Shown here: in pieces, positions 13,680-20,950 of the stretch
Layout: every line of letters starts with the position of its first letter
Numbering within the stretch: the stretch's first letter is position 1
From: JALYUA01 sp038229875
GTDB taxonomy: Bacteria; Acidobacteriota; Thermoanaerobaculia; UBA5066; Gp7-AA6
Direction: 5' to 3'
Assembly: GCA_038229875.1 (NCBI GenBank)
Contig: JBBROA010000045.1
Coordinates: forward strand, 1-29,057
Length of the DNA: 29,057 bases
Translations under genes and position numbers: made by a program
The notes under the pieces: model-generated
The model's database searches: none
What the model was told of the DNA's origin: nothing
What the model saw: only the letters and a program-made list of their open reading frames with translations

Positions 13680-14803
13680 GGGAACAGACGGGGCTCTATC
13701 TCCGCGGCGCGACGTGGTGGATCAGATACCGGGATCCGGCGGGGAAAGAAATCCGGGAGTCGTCCGGATCAGGCGACGCGAAGGTCGCGCGCAAGCTGCG
13801 CGAGACCCGGGTCCGCGCGGTCGCGAACGAGAGGAGCGGCATCCGGCGATTCCAGGGGCCGGCGTCCGAAAGGCTGACGGTCTGGGCGCTGCTCGACAAC
13901 CTGCAGCGTCACTACGAGACGCGGCGGATCAAGGGGCTTCGCGAGGTCGGGACGCACATGCGCCCTCTCCGCGTCGCGTTCGGATCTCTGAAGGCCGTCA
14001 GAGTCACCACGACCGCGATTGACGCCTACGTCGCGGCGCGGCGCGAGGATGGAATGGCGGACGCGACGATCGACCGGGAGTTGGAGATTCTCCACCGGGC
14101 GTTCACGCTCGCGACGGAGTCGTCGCCGCCGCTGGTCGCGTGGGTCCCGCGCATGCCGCGGCTGGTCGCGAAGGGCGCGAATGCCCGGCAGGGATTTGTC
14201 GAGCGGGCGGACTTCGAGCGGCTGGTGGCCGAGCTGCCGTCAGACGTTCTGAAGGACGTCGCCCGGTGGGGCTACTTCACGGGCATGAGGCTGGGGGAAA
14301 TCAAGGCGCTCACGTGGAAGGGATACGACCGGGAAGCGCGGATGATGCAACTTCCGGCGAAGAACGCGAAGACAGGCAAGGCGCGGAAGATTGCGCTCAC
14401 TGGCTGGCCCGCGTTGGGGGACCTCATCGAGCGGCGCCTCGCGGTGCGGCGGCTCGACTCTCTGCTCGTCTTCCACAACGGGCAGGGGGGACACGTGGGG
14501 GAGTTCTACACGACGTGGGCGAGAGCGATCGCCAGGGCGAACGTCCCGGCGTTCACCTTCCACGACCTGAGGCGCACCGCGGTGCGGAACATGATCCGGG
14601 CCGGGATCGATCGGACAGTCGCGAAGGCGATCAGCGGGCACACCACGGACAGCATGTTCGAGCGGTACAACATCACGGACGAGCGCGACCTCGTGGAGGC
14701 GAACGAGAAGCGGTCCGCCTACGAGGACCGGCTCTCGCGCGCGAGCGGTGGGAGCGGCGGCGTGGTGGACTTCGCCGCGCACAATCCGCGCACAATCGAC
14801 TGA
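13676..14803 (+). CDS. int: tyrosine recombinase integrase of element 1
   Basis: A 375-aa protein; the ATG at 13676 is chosen for its GGGAGG site and overlap with the RHH stop. The N-terminal arm-binding domain (LYLRGATWWIRYRDPAGKE, residues 7-25) and core-binding helices (about 65-150) precede the catalytic domain. Catalytic residues visible are R205 (GMRLGE), H296 and R299 (HDLRR), H322 (SGHT) and Y331 (ERYN). All are in place, so it should be active. It cuts and rejoins DNA at the tRNA-Leu site. The last codons (AHNPRT) are written over the right-hand 18-bp arm repeat, so coding and attachment sequence overlap. It is the last gene, 39 bp from attR. Confidence 0.93.
   Translation: MREQTGLYLRGATWWIRYRDPAGKEIRESSGSGDAKVARKLRETRVRAVANERSGIRRFQGPASERLTVWALLDNLQRHYETRRIKGLREVGTHMRPLRVAFGSLKAVRVTTTAIDAYVAARREDGMADATIDRELEILHRAFTLATESSPPLVAWVPRMPRLVAKGANARQGFVERADFERLVAELPSDVLKDVARWGYFTGMRLGEIKALTWKGYDREARMMQLPAKNAKTGKARKIALTGWPALGDLIERRLAVRRLDSLLVFHNGQGGHVGEFYTTWARAIARANVPAFTFHDLRRTAVRNMIRAGIDRTVAKAISGHTTDSMFERYNITDERDLVEANEKRSAYEDRLSRASGGSGGVVDFAAHNPRTID
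14777..14794 (+). repeat. candidate integrase arm-type site, right arm
   Basis: Same 18 bp as 7452-7469, same orientation, inside the 3' end of the integrase gene and 48 bp before the attR core. In the circular form the two copies would flank the attP core, as arm-type sites do. Confidence 0.5.
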
Positions 14804-14842
14804 AAATCGGCGGAATCAGGCCTGATTGTCGCGAATAGTGAA

Positions 14843-14869
14843 GGGTTCGAGTCCCCCCTTTCGCACCAA
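14843..14869 (+). repeat. attR core of element 1
   Basis: Perfect 27-bp copy of 7323-7349. Only this 3' tRNA fragment is present here, with no acceptor, D-arm or anticodon arm, so it is the displaced original end of the chromosomal tRNA-Leu. Confidence 0.92.
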
Positions 14870-14981
14870 ACGAGTGGCGCCCTGCCCGCGCCGTTTTCTC
14901 CCGACAAACTGCCGACCGGGCAGGAGCGTCGCCGTGCAACCTTTCCGCGCTGCGGGACCACCAAAGGGACAGGAGGTCGTC

Positions 14982-15518
14982 ATGATGTCGTTTCGCCCCG
15001 CCCGAACTGTCGCTTTGATGTTCGCGTCGTTCATCGCCGCGGCGTGTATTTCGTGGGCCGCCGACCGGTCTCCGTCCCCTCCGCCTGCGCGCGCGATGTT
15101 CGACCGGTTCAAAACGCTCGAGGGCGCGTGGGACGGGCGCAGCACGAAGGGGTGGACGGACTCCGTGACTTTCCGCACGATCGCCGGAGGCTCTGTGGTC
15201 GTCGAAAGCTCGTTTGACGCGCATCCGGGCGAGACCATGCTGACGACCTATCAGATGGACGGCGGCGATCTCACGCTCACGCACTACTGCGTCGCGAAAA
15301 ACCAGCCGCATCTCAAGGCGACCGAGTTTTCGGAGGACGGACGATCCGTGACGTTCACGTTTGCGGGCGGCGGAAACATCGAGGACAGGAACCGCGGGCA
15401 CATGGACAAGGCGCTTTTTCGGTTCGACGACCTCGATCACGTCACCACCCGATGGACCTGGTATCAGAACGGCGCCGAGCAGTGGATGGAGGAGATCCGC
15501 CTCGAAAGAAAGCGCTGA
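14982..15518 (+). CDS. secreted protein of unknown function
   Basis: A 178-aa protein. AGGAGG lies 5 nt before ATG 14982 and 8 nt before ATG 14985; either may be used. A signal peptide (TVALMFASFIAAACISWAA) ends near residue 25. It includes AAC, so lipidation cannot be excluded. The mature part has a repeated beta pattern (DSVTFRTIAGGSVVVESSFD, TTYQMDGGDLTLTHYC, SVTFTFAGGGNIED) similar to lipocalin-like or DUF1579-like folds that score the strength of a sample. No enzyme motif is seen. It is the first host gene after attR and is unrelated to the element. Confidence 0.65.
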   Translation: MMSFRPARTVALMFASFIAAACISWAADRSPSPPPARAMFDRFKTLEGAWDGRSTKGWTDSVTFRTIAGGSVVVESSFDAHPGETMLTTYQMDGGDLTLTHYCVAKNQPHLKATEFSEDGRSVTFTFAGGGNIEDRNRGHMDKALFRFDDLDHVTTRWTWYQNGAEQWMEEIRLERKR

Positions 15519-15532
15519 GCGGGACTTCGACG

Positions 15533-16105
15533 ATGCCCGTCGAGAGAGATGGCCGAGGGGGTGAAGAAGACCGGCGACTCGTCCGCGGTTTCCTCCGACT
15601 TCGCGACGAGACCTCCTTCTCGGCTCTCTACTCCCGGCACGCCGGCGTCCTGTTCGCGCTCGCTTCCCGCCTATCGGGCTCCGCATCGGACGGCGAAGAT
15701 CTCCTGCAGGACGTTTGGGTTCGCGCTGCGGAAGGGCTGCCCGCGTTCCGTTGGGAATCGAGCCTGCGAACCTGGCTGTGCGGGATCCTGCTGCGGCGGT
15801 GGCGCGAGGTGTGCCGGCAGCGTGGGAGACGGCTTCGGCTCGAAACAGGGGAGTTCGAGGACGAGCCGGAGGCCCGGACGCGCGCGCTTGAGCCGGGCGC
15901 GTTTCTCGACCTGGAATCCGCGCTCCGGGGTCTGCCCGACGGATATCGCGAGGTGCTCGTTCTGCACGACGTCAACGGTTACACGCACGCGGAGATCGCG
16001 GCGCTTCTCGAGATTGAAGAAGGCACTTCCAAGAGCCAGCTCGCCCGGGGACGCCGGCGGCTGCGCGAGGCTCTCGGCGCCGCGCCGAAGAGGGAGAAAG
16101 CATGA
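15533..16105 (+). CDS. ECF-type RNA polymerase sigma factor
   Basis: A 190-aa sigma factor. ATG 15533 lies 15 nt after the previous stop; upstream extension would overlap that gene. Region 2 runs at about 28-90 (SFSALYSRHAGVLFALA, then DGEDLLQDVWVRA, then WESSLRTWLCGILLRRW) and region 4 at about 128-180 (LRGLPDGYREVLVLHDVNG, then HAEIAALLEIEEGTSKSQLA). It directs polymerase to a small regulon, probably including its own operon. The stop overlaps the start of the membrane YCII-domain protein (ATGA), the place usually taken by an anti-sigma factor. Confidence 0.92.
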   Translation: MPVERDGRGGEEDRRLVRGFLRLRDETSFSALYSRHAGVLFALASRLSGSASDGEDLLQDVWVRAAEGLPAFRWESSLRTWLCGILLRRWREVCRQRGRRLRLETGEFEDEPEARTRALEPGAFLDLESALRGLPDGYREVLVLHDVNGYTHAEIAALLEIEEGTSKSQLARGRRRLREALGAAPKREKA

Positions 16106-16662
16106 GAGGTCCGGAGAGCTCGGATCGGGACGAAATCGGCGCCTTATCAGCGAACCTTCCGACCGACCTTCCGCCGCCCGGGGAGGCGCGCGAACGCATC
16201 GTCTCGGCACTCGCGGCCCGCGGTCTGCTCCAACCGCCGGGCCTGGTGCGTCCCTCTCGGATCGCCGCACTGCTGGCCGCTGCCGCTGCCCTGTTCGCTG
16301 CGGGCCTGCTCACGGGGCGTCACGCTCCCGCTCCGCTCTCTCATGGCGCGCCCCGATTCGTACTCTTCCTCTCGTCCCTCCCGGGTGAGTCCGCCGCCGG
16401 AGAGCCCGCCCGCGTGGACGAATACAGGAAGTGGGCCGCCGATCTTCGCGGGCACGGCCGGCTCATCTCGGGCGAGAAGCTGCGAACAGGCGCCCGCCTT
16501 CTCGACGCTCAGAAGGGAGCCGGCGCGATGAGCGCCGGGGACGTCTCGGGGTTCTTCGTCGTAGAGGCGGCCGACATCGACCAGGCTGTCGCAGTCGCCC
16601 GCACATGTCCCCATCTGCGGCACGGCGGGCGGATCACGATACGCGCCATCGCCCCCGTGTGA
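16102..16662 (+). CDS. membrane-anchored YCII-domain protein, putative anti-sigma partner
   Basis: A 186-aa protein coupled to the sigma gene. Residues 1-50 are cytosolic (GEARERIVSALAARGLLQPP), 53-71 are a transmembrane helix (RIAALLAAAAALFAAGLLTG), and 85-184 form a YCII-like domain (FVLFLSSLPG, VDEYRKWAADLRGHGRLISG, GFFVVEAADIDQAVAVARTC). YCII or DGPF proteins are known neighbours of ECF sigma factors but are usually soluble and cytosolic. Here the domain would lie outside the membrane while a short helical N-terminus stays inside, like an anti-sigma factor. No zinc-binding anti-sigma motif is seen. The anti-sigma role is an inference from position and topology. Confidence 0.7.
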   Translation: MRGPESSDRDEIGALSANLPTDLPPPGEARERIVSALAARGLLQPPGLVRPSRIAALLAAAAALFAAGLLTGRHAPAPLSHGAPRFVLFLSSLPGESAAGEPARVDEYRKWAADLRGHGRLISGEKLRTGARLLDAQKGAGAMSAGDVSGFFVVEAADIDQAVAVARTCPHLRHGGRITIRAIAPV

Positions 16663-16693
16663 CGCGCGACGGCTGGTCGTTTGAAACGGTGCC

Positions 16694-17056
16694 TCAGGCG
16701 GCGGGAGTGCACCATTCCGCGACGGCTTCCAGCAGGCGCTCCGCACTGAGCGGCTTGCTGAGGTAGCCGGCGGCCGCAAGGTCCCCCTCGTCTTTTTCCG
16801 CGCGGAGGTGGGCGCTGATTACGAGGACCGGGATTCCGGCGACGCGGGGATCCTTCAACGGCGCCGCACGGAACTCCCATCCGTTCATGAAAGGCATCAT
16901 CAGGTCAAGCAGAATGACGCAGGGTTTTGACTCACGAAGGAAGTTGAGAGCTTCCCTTCCGTTGGAGACCGTCACGCATCGGTGGCCCTGCAATTCGAGC
17001 GTTTCGCAGAGCGCCTCCCGCATGGCCGCGTCGTCATCGACGATCAGGACCTCCAT
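16694..17056 (-). CDS. single-domain response regulator
   Basis: A 120-aa receiver domain with no output domain. The acidic pocket is D7-D9 (VDDD), the phospho-acceptor is D51 (LLDLMMP), S81 (ISAH) is the switch residue and K101 (LSKPLS) is the conserved lysine. Its ATG overlaps the kinase stop by one base (TGATG), so it is the cognate partner. Acting without DNA binding, it should pass the signal by protein contact or phosphotransfer. It converges with the YCII gene, leaving only 31 bp between them. Confidence 0.9.
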   Translation of the reverse strand: MEVLIVDDDAAMREALCETLELQGHRCVTVSNGREALNFLRESKPCVILLDLMMPFMNGWEFRAAPLKDPRVAGIPVLVISAHLRAEKDEGDLAAAGYLSKPLSAERLLEAVAEWCTPAA

Positions 17057-18546
17057 CAGCTTGCCTCGGCGGGGAGCCGCACGAGGAAGTTTGAGCCGCG
17101 TCCGGGCTCGCTCTCGACGCTGATGGATCCGCCGTGCGCGTTGACGAGCTGCCGTGTGATCCAGAGCCCCAGCCCGATCCCCGCGTACGAGCGCTCCGAG
17201 ACGGCGCGCTCGAAACGTTCGAAGATCCGTTCCTGGTCGGCCGGGGCAATGCCGATTCCCCCGTCGATAACGGACAATTCAGCGAAGCCGTTCTCGCGTC
17301 CAACCCGCACCAGAATCGGCCGGCCCGGCCCGAACTTCACGGCGTTTGTCAGAAGATTCGTCACCACCTGGTCGAGACGCGAACGATCCCACTCACCGAC
17401 GACAGGTCCGGGAGCGTCGATCTCCACCGGCGATCCGCTGCGGGTCGCGGACTCCTCCATCCGCTCGGCGGCCTCCCGCACGACAGCGGTGAGGTCGGTC
17501 GGCTCCCGCCGAAGATCCAGGCGCCCCGCACTGATACGACCGATGTCGAGAAGGTCCTCGGTCAGCCGCGCCAGGCGCTCGACCTGCTGTCGCGCCTTGT
17601 CGATTCTTTCGACCGTCTTAGGGTCGCCCTCGGTCCGGGCGCGCAGCCCCCAGTTGTGGAACATGAGACTCAGCGCCGCGAGAGGGGTTCGGAACTCGTG
17701 GCCCGCGACCGACAGAAATGCGTCGCGGACCTCGATCGCCCGCTGGGCCTCGCGGAGCAGACGCTCGCGTTCCGCCTCCAGTCCCTTGCGTTCGGAGACG
17801 TCGCGCGCGATCTTGGCGGCCCCGACGACACGCCCGGAGGGGTCTTTCACGGGAGAGACCGACAGCGAAACCGCCACCTCGCTGCCGTCCTTGCGAAGCC
17901 TGATTGTTTCGAAATGCTCCACGCGTTCTCCGCGTGAAATCCGGGTGAGGATTTGTCTCATGTCGTTCTTGTGGCCTTCGGTCATCAGCCTCGAAATGGG
18001 ATGACCGATCATCTCTTCCGCCTTGTAGCCGAAGAGCCGCTCCGCCGCCGCGTTCCACGCGGTGACGATCCCCTCGAGATTCTTTCCGACGATCGCGTCG
18101 TCGGAGGATTCGACGATCGCGGCCAACCGCGCGAGCTCGATCATCGCGTCCTCTGCCACCTGTCGCGAGCGCCTGGACTCTTCGAGCGCTATCAACAGCT
18201 CCCGCCGGCTCGCCCACAACCGGCGTTGAAGGAGGCTTGCGAGTCCGCCCGCCCCCACGAAGAGCAGCAGTCGGATGAAAGCTTCGGCACTCGTGATGAC
18301 CGGCGCGTGCGGCGAGGGAATGAGAAACAGAGTACCGGCGGCGACGAGGAGCGTCACCGCGAAACTCGGCCCACCTCCCCCAAACCATCCCGCGCCGAGA
18401 AGGGCGACGAACCCGAGGAGGAACGGCGTGGCTTGGAGGACCGGGTAGAAGGCCCGCGTGGCGAGCAAAGAGGCCGCGGCCGCCGCGCCGGCAAATCCGT
18501 ACCGGAGCCAGGCCGGCCGGGCACGGTCCGGGCTCTGTCGGGTCAA
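17056..18546 (-). CDS. membrane sensor histidine kinase with PAS domain
   Basis: A 496-aa kinase. The start is TTG at 18546, with AGGAG 9 nt upstream. The N-terminal 110 residues contain four hydrophobic helices like the DUF4118/KdpD-type sensor region. A coiled-coil linker follows, then a PAS domain at about 135-255 (AIVESSDDAIVGKNLEGI ... LFGYKAEEMIGH). The HisKA phospho-acceptor is H283 (VAGHEFRTPL). The catalytic ATPase has N-box NLLTNAVKF (397-405), DGGIGI (428-433) and GIGLGLW (456-462). All motifs are intact. The signal is not evident. It works with the coupled single-domain regulator. Confidence 0.92.
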   Translation of the reverse strand: MTRQSPDRARPAWLRYGFAGAAAAASLLATRAFYPVLQATPFLLGFVALLGAGWFGGGGPSFAVTLLVAAGTLFLIPSPHAPVITSAEAFIRLLLFVGAGGLASLLQRRLWASRRELLIALEESRRSRQVAEDAMIELARLAAIVESSDDAIVGKNLEGIVTAWNAAAERLFGYKAEEMIGHPISRLMTEGHKNDMRQILTRISRGERVEHFETIRLRKDGSEVAVSLSVSPVKDPSGRVVGAAKIARDVSERKGLEAERERLLREAQRAIEVRDAFLSVAGHEFRTPLAALSLMFHNWGLRARTEGDPKTVERIDKARQQVERLARLTEDLLDIGRISAGRLDLRREPTDLTAVVREAAERMEESATRSGSPVEIDAPGPVVGEWDRSRLDQVVTNLLTNAVKFGPGRPILVRVGRENGFAELSVIDGGIGIAPADQERIFERFERAVSERSYAGIGLGLWITRQLVNAHGGSISVESEPGRGSNFLVRLPAEAS

Positions 18547-18606
18547 AGTCGCTGGCTCCTCATGAGAGACCGGTCAGGATTCACGCTCCGCGGGAATCCA
18601 GCCCGG

Positions 18607-19086
18607 TCAGGCGTCCTTCAGGTATGCGCGAAGCGCCCGGATGAACACTTCGCCGGTCGGGATTTTTTCTTTCGACGCGACTTTGTGCGCTTTCTCCCAG
18701 AGCTCGCGCGAGATTCGTCCTCCGTCGGTTTTCCGCCTCCCTCCGCTCCGATCGATCGACTGAGGGTCCGGATGGGCGCCGATCCACACCGTTCCGATGG
18801 GAGCGGTGTCGCTCTTTTGAATCATCGCGTTCAAATGGGCCGCCCGCACGAGAGACGGAAGGAGGCTCGGACTCGGCGGCCGGCCGACGAGTCTCAAAAT
18901 GTCATTCGAGGTGAACGGAAGGCCTCGCCTGGCGAGGGCCGAGAGCGCGACTTCCGCCGCCCGGCGCCATTCGTTCTCATTCTGGAGAGTGATCTCAAAG
19001 GGCAGGTCGGGGCGCGCCGGGGATTCGGAGGACCGGGTCGCGGCGCTTTTGGCCGGCGGACGCGCCTTCGCGGGCTCCTTGGGCAT
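18607..19086 (-). CDS. conserved-looking protein of unknown function
   Basis: A 159-aa protein with AAGGAG upstream of the ATG. The first 28 residues are basic and alanine/proline-rich. The body has a helical part (EWRRAAEVALSALARRGLPF, TSNDILRLVG), then GTVWIGAHPD, and a C-terminal helix pair with ISRELWEKAHKVASKEKIPT. The end is weakly reminiscent of a small DNA-binding helix bundle, but no family is recognised. It lies just upstream of the histidine kinase on the same strand with a 60-bp gap, so it may be part of the same transcription unit. Confidence 0.6.
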   Translation of the reverse strand: MPKEPAKARPPAKSAATRSSESPARPDLPFEITLQNENEWRRAAEVALSALARRGLPFTSNDILRLVGRPPSPSLLPSLVRAAHLNAMIQKSDTAPIGTVWIGAHPDPQSIDRSGGRRKTDGGRISRELWEKAHKVASKEKIPTGEVFIRALRAYLKDA

Positions 19087-19151
19087 ACCTCGCGGACTCC
19101 TTTGAGATGGCAGAACGACACGAACGTCATGGAAAGTTTATCCGAACTCCG

Positions 19152-19183
19152 CTCCCGCAGGACGCGGGAGGCTCCCGCGGGAG
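19152..19183 (-). terminator. paired hairpins after the 19209-19481 gene
   Basis: CTCCCGC AGGAC GCGGGAG (19152-19170) and the palindrome CTCCCGCGGGAG (19172-19183) lie side by side just downstream of the minus-strand stop at 19209. There is no T-run. They share the same arms, so alternative pairings are possible. Confidence 0.4.
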
Positions 19184-19208
19184 GAGCCGGATTTTGGCGC
19201 CAGCCTCA

Positions 19209-19481
19209 TCAGGGACGGCGGGCGGGTGGACCCGGGAGCCGCTCCTCGAAGAACACGACGCCCGAGAGACTTTTGAGGCAAAGGATCGAGTCCACCCGCG
19301 AAACCGCCGCCCGGATCTGACCCGCGAGCATCTGCCGGAGGACGCCCGGCTCGAACCGTTCGGGAGGGTAGGCCGCGAGCACCTGTCCATCGGGGCTCAT
19401 GATCTGCACCCGAAGCACTCGCGCGCCGGCGGTGACGAGCCGGCACCACACTTCCTCCGAAGGTTCCGCGGGATTATCCAC
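19209..19481 (-). CDS. small protein of unknown function
   Basis: A 90-aa protein from GTG 19481. A TAGGCT box (19493-19488) lies exactly 6 nt upstream of the GTG, as in the cytochrome-like gene, so a leaderless start is likely; no ribosome-binding site is seen. The sequence has two strands (VWCRLVTAGARVLRVQIMSP, GQVLAAYPPERFEPG), a helix (VLRQMLAGQIRAAVSRVDS) and a strand (ILCLKSLSGVVFFEERL). It could be a small roadblock- or PAS-like fold, but that is not shown. Product and role unknown. Confidence 0.5.
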   Translation of the reverse strand: MDNPAEPSEEVWCRLVTAGARVLRVQIMSPDGQVLAAYPPERFEPGVLRQMLAGQIRAAVSRVDSILCLKSLSGVVFFEERLPGPPARRP

Positions 19482-19487
19482 CCCTCG

Positions 19488-19493
19488 AGCCTA
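19488..19493 (-). promoter_or_regulatory. -10 box, TAGGCT, 6 nt before a GTG start
   Basis: Same sequence and spacing as at 6276-6271. The -35 is poor (TGCCGC at 17-bp spacing). Confidence 0.4.
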
Positions 19494-19571
19494 ATGCCTG
19501 ACGCACGCGCGCGGCACAGCCCGCGCGCGCGGCGGGCAGCCGTCTTGCAACCACCGGAAGCCGGAGGTCCC

Positions 19572-20906
19572 ATGAAGGAAACGACTCTCGGTCCGGGCAT
19601 CGGGGCCGGTCCCGCCGTTGGCGGGGCCGTTCGCCCGGTACCGGCATTGGCGGCGCTTTTCCTCCTCGCGAGCCTCATCGCCGGCCGTGCCGAGGCGCAG
19701 CAGATCATGGAGTTTCCGCTGGCGGCCGGCAGCTCTCCGGCGGGCATCGCCGCCGGGCCCGACGGGAACGTGTGGTTCGTCGAGGAGCACGGAGACAGGA
19801 TCGGCCGGATCGCGCCATCGGGGGCTCTCGCAGAATTTCCAATCGCTAATCCGAGAAGCTTTGCGCGCGGAATCACCGCGGGACCGGACGGAGCTCTCTG
19901 GTTCACAGAGCTGCCGGGCAGGATCGGGCGGGTCTCGACGTCCGGCGCGGTGACGGAGTTCGACATCCCGACACGGCCGTCGGAGCCCGTCGAGATCGTA
20001 ACGGGTTCGGACGGCAACCTCTGGTTCACAGATCTCCACGATCGGATCGGACGCGTCACGACCGAGGGCGTGCTGACGTTCTTTACACTTCCATCGAACA
20101 CAGGTCCGCAGGGGATCACCTCCGGACCGGACGGCGCGATCTGGTTCACCGAGAGCAAGGTCGGACGCATCGCCCGGCTCACGACCGCCGGCGGCTTTTC
20201 GCAGTTCGCCCTTCCCGATCCCAACGCGGACCCCTACGGCATCACGACGGGCCCCGATGGAAACCTCTGGTTCACCGAATACACGAGCTCGCGAATCGGC
20301 CGGATCACTCCCGCCGGAGTCCTCACCGAGTTCTCCCTGGCGGGCGGCGCCGCGCCCTACGGGATCACGGCGGGAACCGACGGAAATCTCTGGTTCACGG
20401 AGTCGGGTCTGCACCGCATCGGCCGGATCACGCCAGCCGGCGCCGTCACGGAGCTTCCGATCCCGACGGCCGGGGGTACGCCGACGGAGATCGCCTCGGG
20501 GCCCGACGGAAACATCTGGTTTGCGGAGTTTACGGGCGACAAGATCGGCAGGGTGGCCCTCCAGGGGTTCTGCACTCCCAACGCCACGACGCTGTGCCTC
20601 AACAACGCCCGGTTTCAGGTGCAGGTGCGCTGGGACGTGTCACCCCAGGGTGCTGCCGGGGAGGGAAGGTCCGTTCCGCTGACCGGAGACACCGGCGCGT
20701 TCTGGTTCTTTTCCGCGAACAACATCGAGCTCGTGGTCAAGGTCGTCGACGGAAGGCCTTTCAACGGGAAATTCTGGGTCTTTATCGGATCCCTCACGGA
20801 CGTGGACTACCGGGTTACGGTGCGGGACCTCTCGACCGGCCGATTGAACACATACGTTCACGAGGCCGGCACTCTCCAGAGCTTCGCGGACACCGCCGCA
20901 TTCTGA
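19572..20906 (+). CDS. secreted seven-bladed propeller protein, Vgb (streptogramin lyase)-like
   Basis: A 444-aa protein; ATG 19572 has GGAGG 5 nt upstream. The signal peptide is long (about 42 residues, ending GRAEAQQ). Then come seven repeats of the form GITxGPDGNLWFTE-xx-RIGRITPxGxxTEF (from about residue 52 to 330), a seven-bladed beta-propeller like virginiamycin B lyase. The loop positions read GIA, GIT, EIV, GIT, GIT, GIT, EIA with no histidine in them, so the lyase catalytic pair may be missing. A C-terminal domain (FCTPNATTLCLNNARFQVQV ... FWVFIGSLTDVDYRVTVRD) is a beta-sandwich often attached to secreted proteins of this bacterial group. More likely a binding or scaffold protein than an antibiotic lyase. 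Confidence 0.8.
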   Translation: MKETTLGPGIGAGPAVGGAVRPVPALAALFLLASLIAGRAEAQQIMEFPLAAGSSPAGIAAGPDGNVWFVEEHGDRIGRIAPSGALAEFPIANPRSFARGITAGPDGALWFTELPGRIGRVSTSGAVTEFDIPTRPSEPVEIVTGSDGNLWFTDLHDRIGRVTTEGVLTFFTLPSNTGPQGITSGPDGAIWFTESKVGRIARLTTAGGFSQFALPDPNADPYGITTGPDGNLWFTEYTSSRIGRITPAGVLTEFSLAGGAAPYGITAGTDGNLWFTESGLHRIGRITPAGAVTELPIPTAGGTPTEIASGPDGNIWFAEFTGDKIGRVALQGFCTPNATTLCLNNARFQVQVRWDVSPQGAAGEGRSVPLTGDTGAFWFFSANNIELVVKVVDGRPFNGKFWVFIGSLTDVDYRVTVRDLSTGRLNTYVHEAGTLQSFADTAAF

Positions 20907-20936
20907 GCTGGAGCCGCTCGGTCGCCGTGGTATGTT

Positions 20937-20950
20937 GTTACCGTGGTAAC
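20937..20950. promoter_or_regulatory. inverted repeat over the start of the 20943 gene
   Basis: GTTACC GT GGTAAC, two perfect 6-bp arms. It spans the GTG start, just after a TATGTT -10-like box (20931-20936), so a bound protein would block transcription start. Confidence 0.35.

Larger units (their letters stand above)
7323..14869 (+). mobile_element. element 1: tRNA-Leu-integrated satellite-like element with TerL, helicase and integrase
   Basis: The two 27-bp copies of the tRNA-Leu 3' end bound 7,520 bp of inserted DNA. Recognised genes all run rightward: two unrecognised proteins, TerL, three small proteins, a RepA-like helicase, DNA-binding proteins, a ParB-like relic, a ribbon-helix-helix protein and a tyrosine integrase whose stop is 39 bp from attR. 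There are no portal, capsid, protease, tail or lysis genes. The size and content fit a phage satellite or a minimal integrative replicon better than a full prophage. A prophage remnant remains possible, especially given the broken ParB-like gene. Excision would restore an intact tRNA-Leu. Confidence 0.88.

Noticed and set aside
17953..19320. 455-codon plus-strand frame opposite the histidine kinase and its neighbours
   Set aside because: It crosses three genes on the other strand, including the start of the kinase, and its translation resembles no fold.
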